Shown: piece after piece, positions 26,968 through 35,955 of the stretch | Layout of the letters: each line of letters starts with the position of its first letter | How positions within the stretch are numbered: position 1 is the stretch's first letter | Notes under the pieces: generated by a model | What the model was told of the DNA's origin: nothing | The model's database searches: none | What the model saw: the letters and a program-made list of their open reading frames with translations, nothing else | NCBI GenBank assembly: GCA_964402175.1 | Contig: CAYOBN010000013.1 | Span: forward strand, 1 to 64,000 | Reading direction: 5' to 3' | Length of the DNA: 64,000 nucleotides | From: JAWKUK01 sp964402175 | GTDB lineage: Bacteria > Planctomycetota > UBA1135 > GCA-002686595 | Program-made: the position numbers and the translations under genes

Positions 26968-27052
26968 GTCCGGCGGCGACACCCTGAGGTGCCCCGCCGG
27001 ACGACAAACGACCGCCGCCGCGGTGTGCACGGGCACACCTCGGCGGCGGTCG
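26968..27052. terminator. Double hairpin, bidirectional terminator
   Basis: Two hairpins lie between convergent genes. One is GTCCGGCGG paired with CCGCCGGAC (26968-27002). The second has a 20-bp stem, CGACCGCCGCCGCGGTGTGC at 27009-27028, paired with 27033-27052 with one mismatch around loop ACGG. This fits a bidirectional terminator for the secreted-protein and Lon-N genes. Confidence 0.75.
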
Positions 27053-27071
27053 CCTGTTGGAGCCTAGACCC

Positions 27072-27707
27072 TCAGGAGGGGCTACGGAACGTGTCGTGCG
27101 CCTCGAGCACCAGCCGCGCGCGGCGCGCGACGTCGAGCTCGCAGAAGATCGGCTCCATGGCCGCCTGCGGCAGGTGGAGCTTCGCCGACAGTCCATCGGT
27201 GAGCAGCGAGACCGGCAGGTCCGGGGGCAGCTCCAGCGCGCCGTCATGGCGCTCCTCGAGGGCCTTGCGCAGCCGCGGCGTGAGCTCCCGGCTCTCGGCG
27301 GCGGTCGGCTCCAACTCGGTCACGGGTTGGGCCCGCACGCGCCGGTAGAGGCGGTCCGAGTCGGCCTCCTCGACCGCGTGCCGGCCGAGGCCGAAGAGCC
27401 AGATGAAGTACCTGCCGTCCGGGGTCTTCTCGTGGCGCGCGATCTCGCCGAGGCCCGCGACCGGGAGCACCGGCGGGGTCGCCTCGGTGTCCACGGGGCC
27501 AGCGCCGGGGGTCGTGATCGTGCCGAGCACGAGGCGCCCGCTGCGGTCGAGGACGTCCTCGACGAGCTGCCGGTAGCGGGGCTCGAAGACGTGCAGGGGC
27601 AGGACCTGCCGCGGGAGGAGGAAGACCCCCCGCAGGGGGAAGAGGGGGACGACGACGGGGTCGCCCGCGGGCGGCGGCCAGGCGTCGGGGATGGCTTCAC
27701 GGCTCAT
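27072..27707 (-). CDS. Lon N-terminal (substrate-binding) domain protein
   Basis: A 211-residue stand-alone LON substrate-binding domain. VVPLFPLRGVFLLPRQVLPL followed by HVFEPRYRQLVEDVL is the diagnostic N-terminal pattern, and GLGEIARHEKTPDGR fits the second half. There is no ATPase or protease domain, so it is not Lon itself. Such proteins are widespread and of uncertain role, presumably binding unfolded or regulatory proteins. The start at 27707 is preferred over further upstream codons that would overlap the divergent thiolase gene. Confidence 0.9.
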   Translation of the reverse strand: MSREAIPDAWPPPAGDPVVVPLFPLRGVFLLPRQVLPLHVFEPRYRQLVEDVLDRSGRLVLGTITTPGAGPVDTEATPPVLPVAGLGEIARHEKTPDGRYFIWLFGLGRHAVEEADSDRLYRRVRAQPVTELEPTAAESRELTPRLRKALEERHDGALELPPDLPVSLLTDGLSAKLHLPQAAMEPIFCELDVARRARLVLEAHDTFRSPS

Positions 27708-27862
27708 GGGGGTGGGTTCGGGGGAGCCGCGGTTGTGATCCCGCCGCGGGCCACCTATCCTAGTTGCCCCGAAAGCGCGACTCGACCCGCGATCCCGCGG
27801 GCTGCGGCGTCGCGTCACCCCGCGGCCCCCCAGCGACCGCCCCCGCGCCCACGAGTCCACCC

Positions 27863-29062
27863 ATGTCCCGCGTCGCCATCTGCAGCGCAGTGCGCACCCC
27901 GATCGGGCGCTTCTTCGGGGCGTTCCAGGACCTCTCCGCCGCCGACCTCGGCGTCGCCGCGGTGCAGCCAGCCCTCGAGCGCGCGGGGATCAACCCCGGC
28001 GACGTCGGCGAGGTCTTCGTCGGCAACGGCCGCCAAGCGGGCGGCGGTCCGAACGTCGCGCGGCAGATCGCCGTGCGCGCGGGGCTGCCGGTGACGGTGC
28101 CCGCGACGACGATCAACATGGCGTGTGGGTCGGGCCTCAAGGCGATCCTGCTCGGCGCCGACGCGATCCGCCTCGGGCGCAGCGACGTCGTCGTCGCGGC
28201 GGGGACCGAGTCGATGAGCGGCCTGCCGTTCTTCCTGCCCAAGATGCGCCAGGGGTACCGCCTCGGCCACGCGCCGCTCGTCGACGGCATGTACAAAGAC
28301 GGCTTCGTCTGCCCGCTCGCCGACATGGTGATGGGGGAGACGGCGGAGAAGCTCGCGCAGGAGCTCGGTATCTCGCGCGCGGAGCAGGACGCGTTCGCGC
28401 TGGCGAGCCAACAGAAAGCTGCGCGCGCCGTCGCCGAGGGGCGCTTCGCAGACGAGCTCGTCCCCGTGCGTGTCGCGGGGCGCAAGGGCGATGTGCTCGT
28501 CGAGGCGGACGAGCACCTGCGGCCGGACACGGACCTCGCGTCGCTCGCGAAGCTGCCGCCGGTGTTCACGAAGGCCGCGACGCAAGGGCCCGCGACGGTC
28601 ACCGCAGGCAATGCGAGCGGCATCACCGACGGCGCGGCTGCGGTGGTGCTCGCGTCGGGACCCGCGGTCGTGCGCCTCGGGCTGACTCCGCTCGCTTGGC
28701 TCGGAGAGGCGCGCCAAGGCGGGGTCGATCCCACGGTCATGGGCCTCGGCCCGGTGCCGGCCTTCCGCGCGCTCGAATCGGCCAACGGTATGGCGCTCCG
28801 TGAGTACGACCTCGTCGAGCTCAACGAGGCGTTCGCCGCGCAGGTCATCGCGTGTGACCGCGAGCTCGGGATCGACCCCGCGCGCCTCAACGTCAACGGC
28901 GGCGCGATCGCGCTCGGGCACCCGATCGGGGCCACCGGCGTGCGCATCGTCGTCACCCTCGTCCACGAGCTCAAGCGCCGCGAAGCGCGGCACGGGCTCG
29001 CCACGCTCTGCATCTCCGGCGGCATGGGGCTCGCCGCGCACTTCCACCGCGAGGGCCTTTGA
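27863..29062 (+). CDS. Acetyl-CoA acetyltransferase (thiolase)
   Basis: A 399-residue thiolase that condenses two acetyl-CoA or cleaves 3-ketoacyl-CoA. The nucleophilic Cys is in INMACGSGLKAI (about residue 88), the His in NGGAIALGHPIGATG and the second Cys in LCISGGMG. NEAFAAQ is also intact. First gene of a plus-strand run with 3-hydroxyacyl-CoA dehydrogenase, enoyl-CoA hydratase and a second thiolase, pointing to beta-oxidation or acetoacetyl/crotonyl-CoA metabolism. Length is standard. Confidence 0.95.
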   Translation: MSRVAICSAVRTPIGRFFGAFQDLSAADLGVAAVQPALERAGINPGDVGEVFVGNGRQAGGGPNVARQIAVRAGLPVTVPATTINMACGSGLKAILLGADAIRLGRSDVVVAAGTESMSGLPFFLPKMRQGYRLGHAPLVDGMYKDGFVCPLADMVMGETAEKLAQELGISRAEQDAFALASQQKAARAVAEGRFADELVPVRVAGRKGDVLVEADEHLRPDTDLASLAKLPPVFTKAATQGPATVTAGNASGITDGAAAVVLASGPAVVRLGLTPLAWLGEARQGGVDPTVMGLGPVPAFRALESANGMALREYDLVELNEAFAAQVIACDRELGIDPARLNVNGGAIALGHPIGATGVRIVVTLVHELKRREARHGLATLCISGGMGLAAHFHREGL

Positions 29063-29107
29063 GGCCCGCGGAGTCCTGTCTCTCCCTCTCTGCACTCCCA
29101 GCACGAC

Positions 29108-30001
29108 ATGAAGATCGAAACCGTCGGCGTCATCGGCTGTGGCCTCATGGGTCACGGGATCGTCCAAGTCGCGGCCCAAGGGGGCTGCAAGGTGTTCGCC
29201 GTCGAGAGCGACGCGGGCGCGCTCGCGAAGGGCCTCGAGCGCATCGAGAAGAGCCTCGCGAAGCTCGCCGAGAAGGAGGTCGAGAAGGGCAAGCGCGACA
29301 AAGCCTCGGCCGACGCTTGGGTGCGCGAAGTCCGCGGCCGCATCACGGGGACGCTGAACAAAGCTGACCTCGCGCAGGCCGACCTCGTCGTCGAGGCGAT
29401 CGTCGAGAACCTCGACGTGAAGAAGGCGCTCTTTGCGGAGCTCGGGCGGATCTGCGCGCCGAAGACGATCTTTGCGTCGAACACGTCGTCGTTCCCGATC
29501 GGCGACATGGCCGCGGCGTCGGGCCGTCCGGCGCGCTTCGTGGGTCTGCACTTCTTCAACCCCGTGCAGCTCATGCGCCTCGTCGAGGTCGTGCGCACGG
29601 ACGCGACGGACTCCGAGGTCTTCGCCGCCGCGCGCGCCTTCGGCGAGGCTTGCGGGAAGACCGCCGTGTCGTGCAAGGACACGCCGGGTTTCGTCGTGAA
29701 CCGCCTGCTCGTGCCGTACATGGTGCAGGCGATCGAGATGCTCGACCGCGGCGACGCCTCCAAGGAGGACATCGACGCTGCGATGCAGCTCGGGTGCGGT
29801 TACCCGATGGGGCCGCTGACGCTGACGGACTACGTCGGCCTCGACACGACCCTCTTCATCCTTCAAGGCTGGACCGAGCGCTACCCGAACGAGCCCGCGT
29901 TCAAGATCCCCGCGTCGCTCGCCCAGAAGGTGCGCGAAGGGAAGCTCGGACGGAAGACCGGCGAAGGCTACTACCGCTGGGAGGGCGACAAGAAAGCGTG
30001 A
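29108..30001 (+). CDS. 3-hydroxybutyryl-CoA (3-hydroxyacyl-CoA) dehydrogenase
   Basis: A 297-residue NAD-dependent dehydrogenase. The Rossmann motif VGVIGCGLMGHGIVQVAA opens the protein. FASNTSSFPI, GLHFFNPVQLMRLVEVV (catalytic His) and DTPGFVVNRLLVPYM are the family motifs, and the C-terminal dimer domain is complete with GYPMGPLTLTDYVGLD. It interconverts 3-hydroxyacyl-CoA and 3-ketoacyl-CoA, directly linking the neighbouring hydratase and thiolase reactions. Its stop overlaps the next start by one base (TGATG). Confidence 0.95.
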   Translation: MKIETVGVIGCGLMGHGIVQVAAQGGCKVFAVESDAGALAKGLERIEKSLAKLAEKEVEKGKRDKASADAWVREVRGRITGTLNKADLAQADLVVEAIVENLDVKKALFAELGRICAPKTIFASNTSSFPIGDMAAASGRPARFVGLHFFNPVQLMRLVEVVRTDATDSEVFAAARAFGEACGKTAVSCKDTPGFVVNRLLVPYMVQAIEMLDRGDASKEDIDAAMQLGCGYPMGPLTLTDYVGLDTTLFILQGWTERYPNEPAFKIPASLAQKVREGKLGRKTGEGYYRWEGDKKA

Positions 30002-30990
30002 TGGGGCACCTCCTGCTGCCTTGGCTGCTCGCGGCCGGGGTCGCTGTCCAGGACGCTGACGTCGCTCCGACGCGCGCGTACAGCGTGCGCATCGCAGCAG
30101 CGGACCTCGTTCTGGAGGGTGAGCCGTGGCCGGTCACCGTCGAGGTCACCGCGGGCGATGCGTTCGCCGAGCTGCCGATCTGGGCCCTCACCCGCGGCGC
30201 GTTCGAGCTCGACGGGCGCTCGCTCGGTCCGCGCGTCGAGGGCACGCTCGTGCTCGAGCCCGGCCAGCGCGTAAGCGCCACGTTCGACCTCGCGGACGCG
30301 TTTGCGGGCCGTGCAGCGGACCTCCCGCCCAGTGCGCGCCTCCTGCACGCGGGCGGCGGACAAGCGACCGCGCACACGTGGCTGCGGCGCGCCGAGACAG
30401 GCATCGACTTCATGGCGCTGCCGGTCGAGCAGCTCGCGGATTACCAGGTCGTGCTCGCGACGACTTCAGGTTTCCTGTGGCTCGAGTTCTGGCCCGATGT
30501 CGCGCCGAATCATGTGCGCAACTTCCTGGACCTCGCGTACACGGGCTTCTACGACGGCTCGCGCTTCCACCGCGTCATCCCCGGATTCATGATCCAGGGC
30601 GGGCGCGGCGCCGAGGGCCAACCCGCGCCGCGCAAGGTGAAGCAGGAGTTCAGCACCCGCCGCCACGTGGCCGGTGTGCTCTCCGCGGCGCGCCTCGGTA
30701 ACGACGTCGACTCGGCCACGTCCGAGTTCTTCCTCATGCACAAGCCCACGCCGCACCTCGACGGTCAGTACACCGCCTACGGTGCGCTCGTCGCGGCGTA
30801 CCCGCCGAGCCTCGAAGCGCTCGAGCGCATCGTCAGCTCCGTCGACGGCAACTACAAGCTGCTCAGCGAGCTGCGCCGCGCGGCTCCGATCGACCCGAAC
30901 CACATGTTCGTGCAGACGGCGGTCAACACTCCCAATCCCGCGCAGGTGATCCAGAAGGCGATCGTCGTCAAGGCCCCGCGCAAGCGCTGA
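30001..30990 (+). CDS. Exported cyclophilin-type peptidyl-prolyl isomerase with N-terminal extension
   Basis: 329 residues. A short signal peptide (MGHLLLPWLLAAGVAVQ) is followed by an unrecognised beta-rich domain of about 120 residues and then a cyclophilin domain (about 140-329). Its FHRVIPGFMIQGG (catalytic Arg) and TSEFFLMHKPTPHLDGQYT motifs are clear; the usual SQFFI is SEFFL. It probably assists folding of exported proteins. It is coupled to the upstream dehydrogenase by a one-base overlap and followed 21 bp later by a cytosolic cyclophilin, so the pair likely arose by duplication. Confidence 0.88.
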   Translation: MGHLLLPWLLAAGVAVQDADVAPTRAYSVRIAAADLVLEGEPWPVTVEVTAGDAFAELPIWALTRGAFELDGRSLGPRVEGTLVLEPGQRVSATFDLADAFAGRAADLPPSARLLHAGGGQATAHTWLRRAETGIDFMALPVEQLADYQVVLATTSGFLWLEFWPDVAPNHVRNFLDLAYTGFYDGSRFHRVIPGFMIQGGRGAEGQPAPRKVKQEFSTRRHVAGVLSAARLGNDVDSATSEFFLMHKPTPHLDGQYTAYGALVAAYPPSLEALERIVSSVDGNYKLLSELRRAAPIDPNHMFVQTAVNTPNPAQVIQKAIVVKAPRKR

Positions 30991-31011
30991 ACCCAAGGCA
31001 TCCCCGCACCC

Positions 31012-31533
31012 ATGGCACACGCACTCGAGGGCACGACGGTCCGACTGGAGACCAGTGTCGGCAACATGACGGTCGAGTTCTTCACGCAGAAGGCCCCCGG
31101 CCACGTGGAGAACTTCGTGAAGCTCGCCAAGCAGGGCTTCTACGACGGCACCCGCTTCCACCGCGTCATCCCTGGTTTCATGATCCAGGGCGGCGATCCG
31201 AACACGAAGACGGACAACGACCGGAGCTGGGGCACCGGCGGGCCCGGCTGGCAGGTCAAAGCCGAGTTCAACGACGTCCACCACGAGCGCGGCGTGCTCT
31301 CGATGGCGCGCTCGTCGGACCCGAACTCCGCGGGCAGTCAGTTCTTCGTCTGCCACGGTGAAGCGGGTTTCCTCGACCGGCAGTACACGGCCTTCGGGCG
31401 CCTCGTCGACGGCTTCGAAACGCTTGACAAGATCGCGACGGCGAAGTGCAAACCTGGCGGCGAGGGCTCGCGGCCGGTGGACCCCGTCAAGATCGTCAAG
31501 GCGGTCGTGATCGAGGCCGCGAAGAAAGCCTGA
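31012..31533 (+). CDS. Cyclophilin-type peptidyl-prolyl isomerase
   Basis: A 173-residue single-domain cyclophilin without signal peptide. FHRVIPGFMIQGGDPNTK, ERGVLSMARSSDPNSAGSQF and DRQYTAFGRLVDG form the complete active site (Arg, Phe, Gln/Trp-loop region). It catalyses cis-trans isomerisation of prolyl bonds in the cytosol. It sits within a fatty-acid metabolism run, 21 bp after an exported paralogue and 20 bp before the enoyl-CoA hydratase gene, so it is probably cotranscribed. Confidence 0.94.
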   Translation: MAHALEGTTVRLETSVGNMTVEFFTQKAPGHVENFVKLAKQGFYDGTRFHRVIPGFMIQGGDPNTKTDNDRSWGTGGPGWQVKAEFNDVHHERGVLSMARSSDPNSAGSQFFVCHGEAGFLDRQYTAFGRLVDGFETLDKIATAKCKPGGEGSRPVDPVKIVKAVVIEAAKKA

Positions 31534-31553
31534 GCGCTCACCGAGGAACGCAG

Positions 31554-32342
31554 ATGAGCTACACGAACCTCCTGTACGCGGTCGACGGCGGCGTCGCACG
31601 GATCACCGTGAATCGCCCCGAGAAGATGAACGCGCTGAACCACGCGACGCTGACGGAGCTCGGCGCTGCGTTCGATGCGGCGAAAGCCGACGCTGCCGTA
31701 CGCGCCGTGGTGATCACGGGCGCCGGCGAGAAGGCGTTCATCGCCGGTGCAGACATCAACGAGCTGCTCGCGGTGGCCGGCAACGCTGCGGGCGCCGCGA
31801 GCCTCGCTGCGTTCGGCCAAACGGTCTTCCGGAAGCTCGAGGCGCTCGGTAAGCCGAGCATCGCGATGGTCAACGGGTTCGCGCTCGGCGGCGGTTGTGA
31901 GCTCGCGCTCGCCTGTACGCTGCGCACGGCGTCGACGACGGCGAAGCTCGGGCTGCCCGAGACGAGCCTCGGCATCATCCCGGGGTACGGCGGCAGCCAG
32001 CGGCTCGCGCGCGTCGCGGGGCCCGGGGTCGCGCGTGAGTGGATCCTGACCGGCGACATGTTCACGGCCGAAGAGTGCCACCGCGTCGGGGTCGTCAACC
32101 GGATCTTCGCCCCCGAGGCCCTCGAAGAGGGCACGGCGAAGATGCTGAAGAGCATCCTCGCGAAGGGGCCCATCGCGCTGCGCTTCGGGATGGAGGCCGT
32201 CCTCCGCGGTTGGGACATGGACCAGACGGCCGGCGAAGTGATGGAGACCGAGTACTTCGGCAAGGCCGCGGTCACCGCCGACATGCGCGAAGGCATGAGC
32301 GCCTTCCTCGAGAAGCGCCGCGCGAACTTCACGGGCCAGTGA
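31554..32342 (+). CDS. Enoyl-CoA hydratase/isomerase (crotonase family)
   Basis: A 262-residue crotonase. The oxyanion-hole segments ITGAGEKAFIAGADINEL and NGFALGGGCELALAC are intact, and both catalytic glutamates can be placed (LGGGCELAL; LPETSLGIIPGYGG), so hydratase activity is likely. A GAGGA precedes the ATG at 31554. It lies between the dehydrogenase and thiolase genes of the same pathway. Two hairpins follow its stop. Confidence 0.94.
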   Translation: MSYTNLLYAVDGGVARITVNRPEKMNALNHATLTELGAAFDAAKADAAVRAVVITGAGEKAFIAGADINELLAVAGNAAGAASLAAFGQTVFRKLEALGKPSIAMVNGFALGGGCELALACTLRTASTTAKLGLPETSLGIIPGYGGSQRLARVAGPGVAREWILTGDMFTAEECHRVGVVNRIFAPEALEEGTAKMLKSILAKGPIALRFGMEAVLRGWDMDQTAGEVMETEYFGKAAVTADMREGMSAFLEKRRANFTGQ

Positions 32343-32351
32343 ACGAGCGCT

Positions 32352-32421
32352 GAGCCGCCTTTGCATCGCGGCTCGAAGACTCCCCGACCTCGGGCCGTCC
32401 GCACGCGGTGCGGCACGGCCC
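32352..32421 (+). terminator. Two hairpins after the enoyl-CoA hydratase gene
   Basis: GAGCCGC paired with GCGGCTC (32352-32374), then GGGCCGT(C)CGCAC paired with GTGCGGCACGGCCC around loop GCG (32392-32421, one bulge). They fill the 153-bp gap before the second thiolase gene and probably end or attenuate the upstream transcript. Confidence 0.55.
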
Positions 32422-32495
32422 GCTGGTCGAGCCACAGAACTCCGAACCCTCCTCAACGGGCGCTGGTTGCGCCCCTGCAACAGAACCCCAGCGCC

Positions 32496-33701
32496 ATGAC
32501 CCAGGACGTCGTCATCGTCGGCGGAGCCCGCACCCCGATGGCCGAGTACTCCGGCACGCCCGGCTTCGGCAAGCTCAAGGACATCTCCGCGATCGACCTC
32601 TGCGCCCACGCGGCGAAGGCTGCGCTCCAGCGCGCCAAGGTCGCTGCGGATTCGATCGATCACACCGTGGTCGGCAACGCGCTGCAGACGTCGAACGACG
32701 CGATCTACGGCGCTCGGCACGTGGCGCTCAAGGCGGGTGTGCCGCACCACGTGCCCGCGTTGACCGTGAACCGCCTGTGCGGCTCGGGCATCCAGTCCAT
32801 CGCGACGGCGGCGGAGTACATCCAGCTCGGCCGCGCGCGGACGGTGCTCGCCGGAGGCATGGAGAACATGAGCCAAGCGCCGTACGTGCTGCACGGCGCG
32901 CGCGACGGCTTCCGCTTCGGTGTGCAGCCGCAGCTCCAGGACCTCCTGTTCTCGAGCCTCTACGACCCGTACGGTGAGACGTACATGGCGCAGACGGCCG
33001 AGCGCATCGCCGCGCGCCTCGGCATCTCGCGCGAAGCGCAGGACGAGTACGCGCTGCGCAGCCACCAGCTCGGCGCGGAGGCGGTCAAGTCCGGTCGCTT
33101 CGCCGAAGAGATCGCCCCCGTGCGCATCCCCGGCAAGAAGGGTGATACGGTCATCGACACGGACGACCACATCAAGCCCGACACGACGTTGGCCGCGCTC
33201 TCCGGGCTGCGCGCTGCGTTCGGCAAGGACGGCACCGTCACGGCGGGCAACGCGAGCGGCATCGTGGACGGAGCGGCGGCGGTGGTCGTCACCACGGCGC
33301 AGCGCGCAGCGGCGGACGGCCTGGACGTGCTCGGCATCGTGCGCGGCTGGAGCTACGTCGGCGTCGATCCGAAGGAGATGGGCATCGGTCCGGTCCCCGC
33401 CATCCAACGGCTGCTCGCGGATGCGGGCATGAAACACGACGCCATCGACTTCTTCGAGATCAACGAGGCGTTCTCGGCCCAGTACCTCGGGTGCGAGAAG
33501 GAGCTCGGCCTCGACCGCGCGAAGTGCAACGTCAACGGCGGCGCGATCAGCCTCGGGCACCCGCTCGGTGCGACCGGCACGCGGATCGTGCTCACGCTCC
33601 TGCTGCAGCTTCGGCGCGCCAAGAAGCGCTTCGGAGTCGCCTCGGCCTGCATCGGCGGCGGCCAGGGCATCGCGATGCTCGTCGAGAACCCCAAAGCCTG
33701 A
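32496..33701 (+). CDS. Acetyl-CoA acetyltransferase (thiolase), second copy
   Basis: A 401-residue thiolase with the nucleophile in VNRLCGSGIQSIATAAEYI, NEAFSAQ, GGAISLGHPLGATGTR and the second Cys in ACIGGGQG. It is clearly paralogous to the thiolase at 27863-29062 but diverged, with an insertion-free length. One copy may favour degradation of longer ketoacyl-CoA and the other acetoacetyl-CoA synthesis; the sequence alone does not say which. The start at 32496 fits the conserved VVIVGGARTPMAEY N-terminus. Confidence 0.95.
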   Translation: MTQDVVIVGGARTPMAEYSGTPGFGKLKDISAIDLCAHAAKAALQRAKVAADSIDHTVVGNALQTSNDAIYGARHVALKAGVPHHVPALTVNRLCGSGIQSIATAAEYIQLGRARTVLAGGMENMSQAPYVLHGARDGFRFGVQPQLQDLLFSSLYDPYGETYMAQTAERIAARLGISREAQDEYALRSHQLGAEAVKSGRFAEEIAPVRIPGKKGDTVIDTDDHIKPDTTLAALSGLRAAFGKDGTVTAGNASGIVDGAAAVVVTTAQRAAADGLDVLGIVRGWSYVGVDPKEMGIGPVPAIQRLLADAGMKHDAIDFFEINEAFSAQYLGCEKELGLDRAKCNVNGGAISLGHPLGATGTRIVLTLLLQLRRAKKRFGVASACIGGGQGIAMLVENPKA

Positions 33702-33722
33702 GCGCTGGCGAGCTTCGAGCCC

Positions 33723-35720
33723 ATGAACCCGCTGATCCACACCCGCGCGGACGGAACGCGCTTCGTGCGTTTGACCCCTGGCAAGCGCGTGCTCTTCCTG
33801 ACGAAGGACCTGGAGCTGATCCGCAAGCAGCTCCGCGGTGAGGTCGACCTGCGTATGGCAGACGTCGATCCGGCGGACCTGCTGGACGACATCAACACGG
33901 ACACGATGACTCCGGCGTGGGTGTGCTTCCGGCACAAACCCGAGGACATCGCGCTCGATGCGTACGCGGGTCTGCTCGACGCCAAAGGGGCGCGGGTGTT
34001 CGGCACCCGCGCGCTGATGGACGGCAACTTCGAGGTCATCGTCAGCGGCAAGCGCAAGGGCACGGGCTCTTCGCGTGAGACCGCGCCGCAGTGCGAGAAG
34101 TGGTCGGGGATCGGCCTCGTCATCGCGCACTCGTTCGCGCCGATCCACGAGCGCAACAACCTGAACCTGGGCCAGCTCATGGGCGGCTACGCCGTCCTCG
34201 AGCGTTTGCAGAACGGCGCGGAGATCCCGCTCGAAGAGCTCACCGGCAAGTACGACCCGATCACGCGGGTGATGCTGGAGTCGGGCGGCCTCTTTCCGTT
34301 TGCGAAGCTCTACGCCGACGGGGTCGTGACGGTGCCGGTGCCGAAGACGGCGCCGCGGCCGATGACGATGGGCGAGAAGATCCTCGCCAACAAGGTGGTC
34401 GGGGCCAGCGGCGCGGTCCATGTGCAGCCCGGTGACGTCTGCCTCGTCAAGGTGGACGGCGGTTACAGCCACGAGTTCACGACGGCGCAGGTGCACTATT
34501 TCCTGCAGCAGGAGTACGGCGCGGGGTACACGTTGCCGAATCCGGCCAAGTTCGCGGTGTTCGAGGATCACCTCCTCTACGCCACGGGCGTCGAGCGGAT
34601 GAAGCCCTTTGCGGGCGAGATCCAGACGCTGCGTGACCTGCAGCGCGAGTTCCAGCGTCACACCGGCGTGCGGGATTACTCGGCGGTCGATGGGATCTCG
34701 CCGGGGATCTGCCACCAAGTCGCGCGCGAGCAGTTCGTCGACCCCGGGGACTTCATCCAGGCGACGGACAGTCACACGTGCATGGGCGGGGGCAGCAATG
34801 CGCTCACCTACGGCGTCGGTGCGACGGAGTACGCGGGCCTCGTTTCGGCGGGCTTCACGTTCGTGAAGGTCGCGGAGTCGATCCGCTTCGAGCTCGTCGG
34901 CAAGCTGGACCCGGGTTGCACGGCGAAGGACGTGATGCTGCACATCCTCGACGTGTATGCGAAGCGCGAGGACACCCTCGACCGCGTCATGGAGTTCGGT
35001 GGCCCGGGCCTCGCGTCGCTCTCGCCGGACGAGCGCGCGACGCTGTGCAACATGGCGACGGAGTGCTCTGCGAAGTCGGGCATCTGCGAGGGCGACCGCG
35101 CGCTCGCGGAGTGGCTCGCGCCGCGGCGCCCCGGCCAGACGGTGGCGGCGATCGAAGCGAGCTTCGTGCGCCCGGACCCCGGGGCGCATTACGCGGGCGG
35201 CGTGCACACGATCGACCTGTCCAAGCTGCGCCCGATGGTGGCGGAGCCCGGCGACCCGACGTACGGCAAGCAGATCGCGGACCTCGGCGAGGTCAAGATC
35301 GACATCGCGTATGCGGGTTCCTGCACGGCGGGCAAAGAAGACGACTTCGAGTTCTACGCGCGCGTTCTGAACGACGCGTTGGCGGCGGGCCGCAGGGTCG
35401 CGCCGGGGGTGCGGATGGTCGTGCAGTACGGCTCGGAGGCGGTGCGGGACTTCGCACAAGCGAAGGGCTACGACAAGGTCTTCGAGGCGGCGGGCGTGGA
35501 GGTCATCCAGCCGGGCTGCGGTGCGTGCATCGGCTGCGGGCCGGGGGTCTCGGATCGCGCGGACCAGGTGACGGTGAGCGCGATCAACCGCAACTTCCGC
35601 GGGCGTTCGGGGCCGGGGCAGTTGTATCTGGCGTCGCCGTTGACGGTCGCAGCGAGCGCGATCGAGGGGCGCATCGTGGCGTATCGGCCGGGGATGTTCC
35701 GGAAAGTCGTGACGGTCTGA
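33723..35720 (+). CDS. Aconitase-family hydro-lyase with swivel domain first
   Basis: A 665-residue protein in which the domains run in the order small-subunit (swivel) then large-subunit. Residues about 50-200 carry the LeuD-like swivel (KGTGSSRETAPQCEKWSG, HSFAPIHERNN). The catalytic part follows from about 220 with the three cluster-binding Cys sites TDSHTC (about 350) and CGACIGCG (about 599-606). AcnB has the swivel before domains 1-3 as well, but the N-terminal HEAT domain of AcnB is missing. Substrate (citrate, homocitrate, isopropylmalate or similar) is not readable. It is 21 bp downstream of the thiolase gene. Confidence 0.88.
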   Translation: MNPLIHTRADGTRFVRLTPGKRVLFLTKDLELIRKQLRGEVDLRMADVDPADLLDDINTDTMTPAWVCFRHKPEDIALDAYAGLLDAKGARVFGTRALMDGNFEVIVSGKRKGTGSSRETAPQCEKWSGIGLVIAHSFAPIHERNNLNLGQLMGGYAVLERLQNGAEIPLEELTGKYDPITRVMLESGGLFPFAKLYADGVVTVPVPKTAPRPMTMGEKILANKVVGASGAVHVQPGDVCLVKVDGGYSHEFTTAQVHYFLQQEYGAGYTLPNPAKFAVFEDHLLYATGVERMKPFAGEIQTLRDLQREFQRHTGVRDYSAVDGISPGICHQVAREQFVDPGDFIQATDSHTCMGGGSNALTYGVGATEYAGLVSAGFTFVKVAESIRFELVGKLDPGCTAKDVMLHILDVYAKREDTLDRVMEFGGPGLASLSPDERATLCNMATECSAKSGICEGDRALAEWLAPRRPGQTVAAIEASFVRPDPGAHYAGGVHTIDLSKLRPMVAEPGDPTYGKQIADLGEVKIDIAYAGSCTAGKEDDFEFYARVLNDALAAGRRVAPGVRMVVQYGSEAVRDFAQAKGYDKVFEAAGVEVIQPGCGACIGCGPGVSDRADQVTVSAINRNFRGRSGPGQLYLASPLTVAASAIEGRIVAYRPGMFRKVVTV

Positions 35721-35797
35721 GTCGGCTGCGTTGCGGGGGAGTGTGATTTGCCCGCAGCGCGGTCGTGGTGGCGTGGGGCGTGTCTTGCCGGAATTGC

Positions 35798-35931
35798 GGT
35801 AGGGCTGGCGTCGAACGGTACCAGGTACGAGTTGGCGGCGAGGTCGCGCGCGCTTCGCGCGCGCGAGCGCGCGCGTAGCGCGCGCCCTCGCCGCCAACTC
35901 GTACCTGGTACCGTTCGACGCCAGCCCTACC
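35798..35931. repeat. GGTACC palindrome, copy 3, perfect 46-bp arms
   Basis: A single hairpin between convergent stops (35720 and 35956). The arms 35798-35843 and 35886-35931 are 46-nt perfect reverse complements. The 42-nt loop is almost pure alternating CG and self-complementary. The core CGAACGGTACCAGGTACG is shared with copies 1 and 2, while the outer arm sequence (GGTAGGGCTGGCGTCGA) is unrelated to theirs, matching the variable-stem position of those copies. Perfect arms imply very recent formation or ongoing gene conversion. Confidence 0.88.
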
Positions 35932-35955
35932 GGGTTACGCGTCGCTTGGGGGCGC

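Noticed and set aside
24319..27036. A 905-residue minus-strand frame opposite the secreted repeat protein
   Set aside because: Composition is Arg/Glu/Ala low complexity with internal repetition mirroring the sense gene. The plus-strand protein has a signal peptide and known domain patterns.
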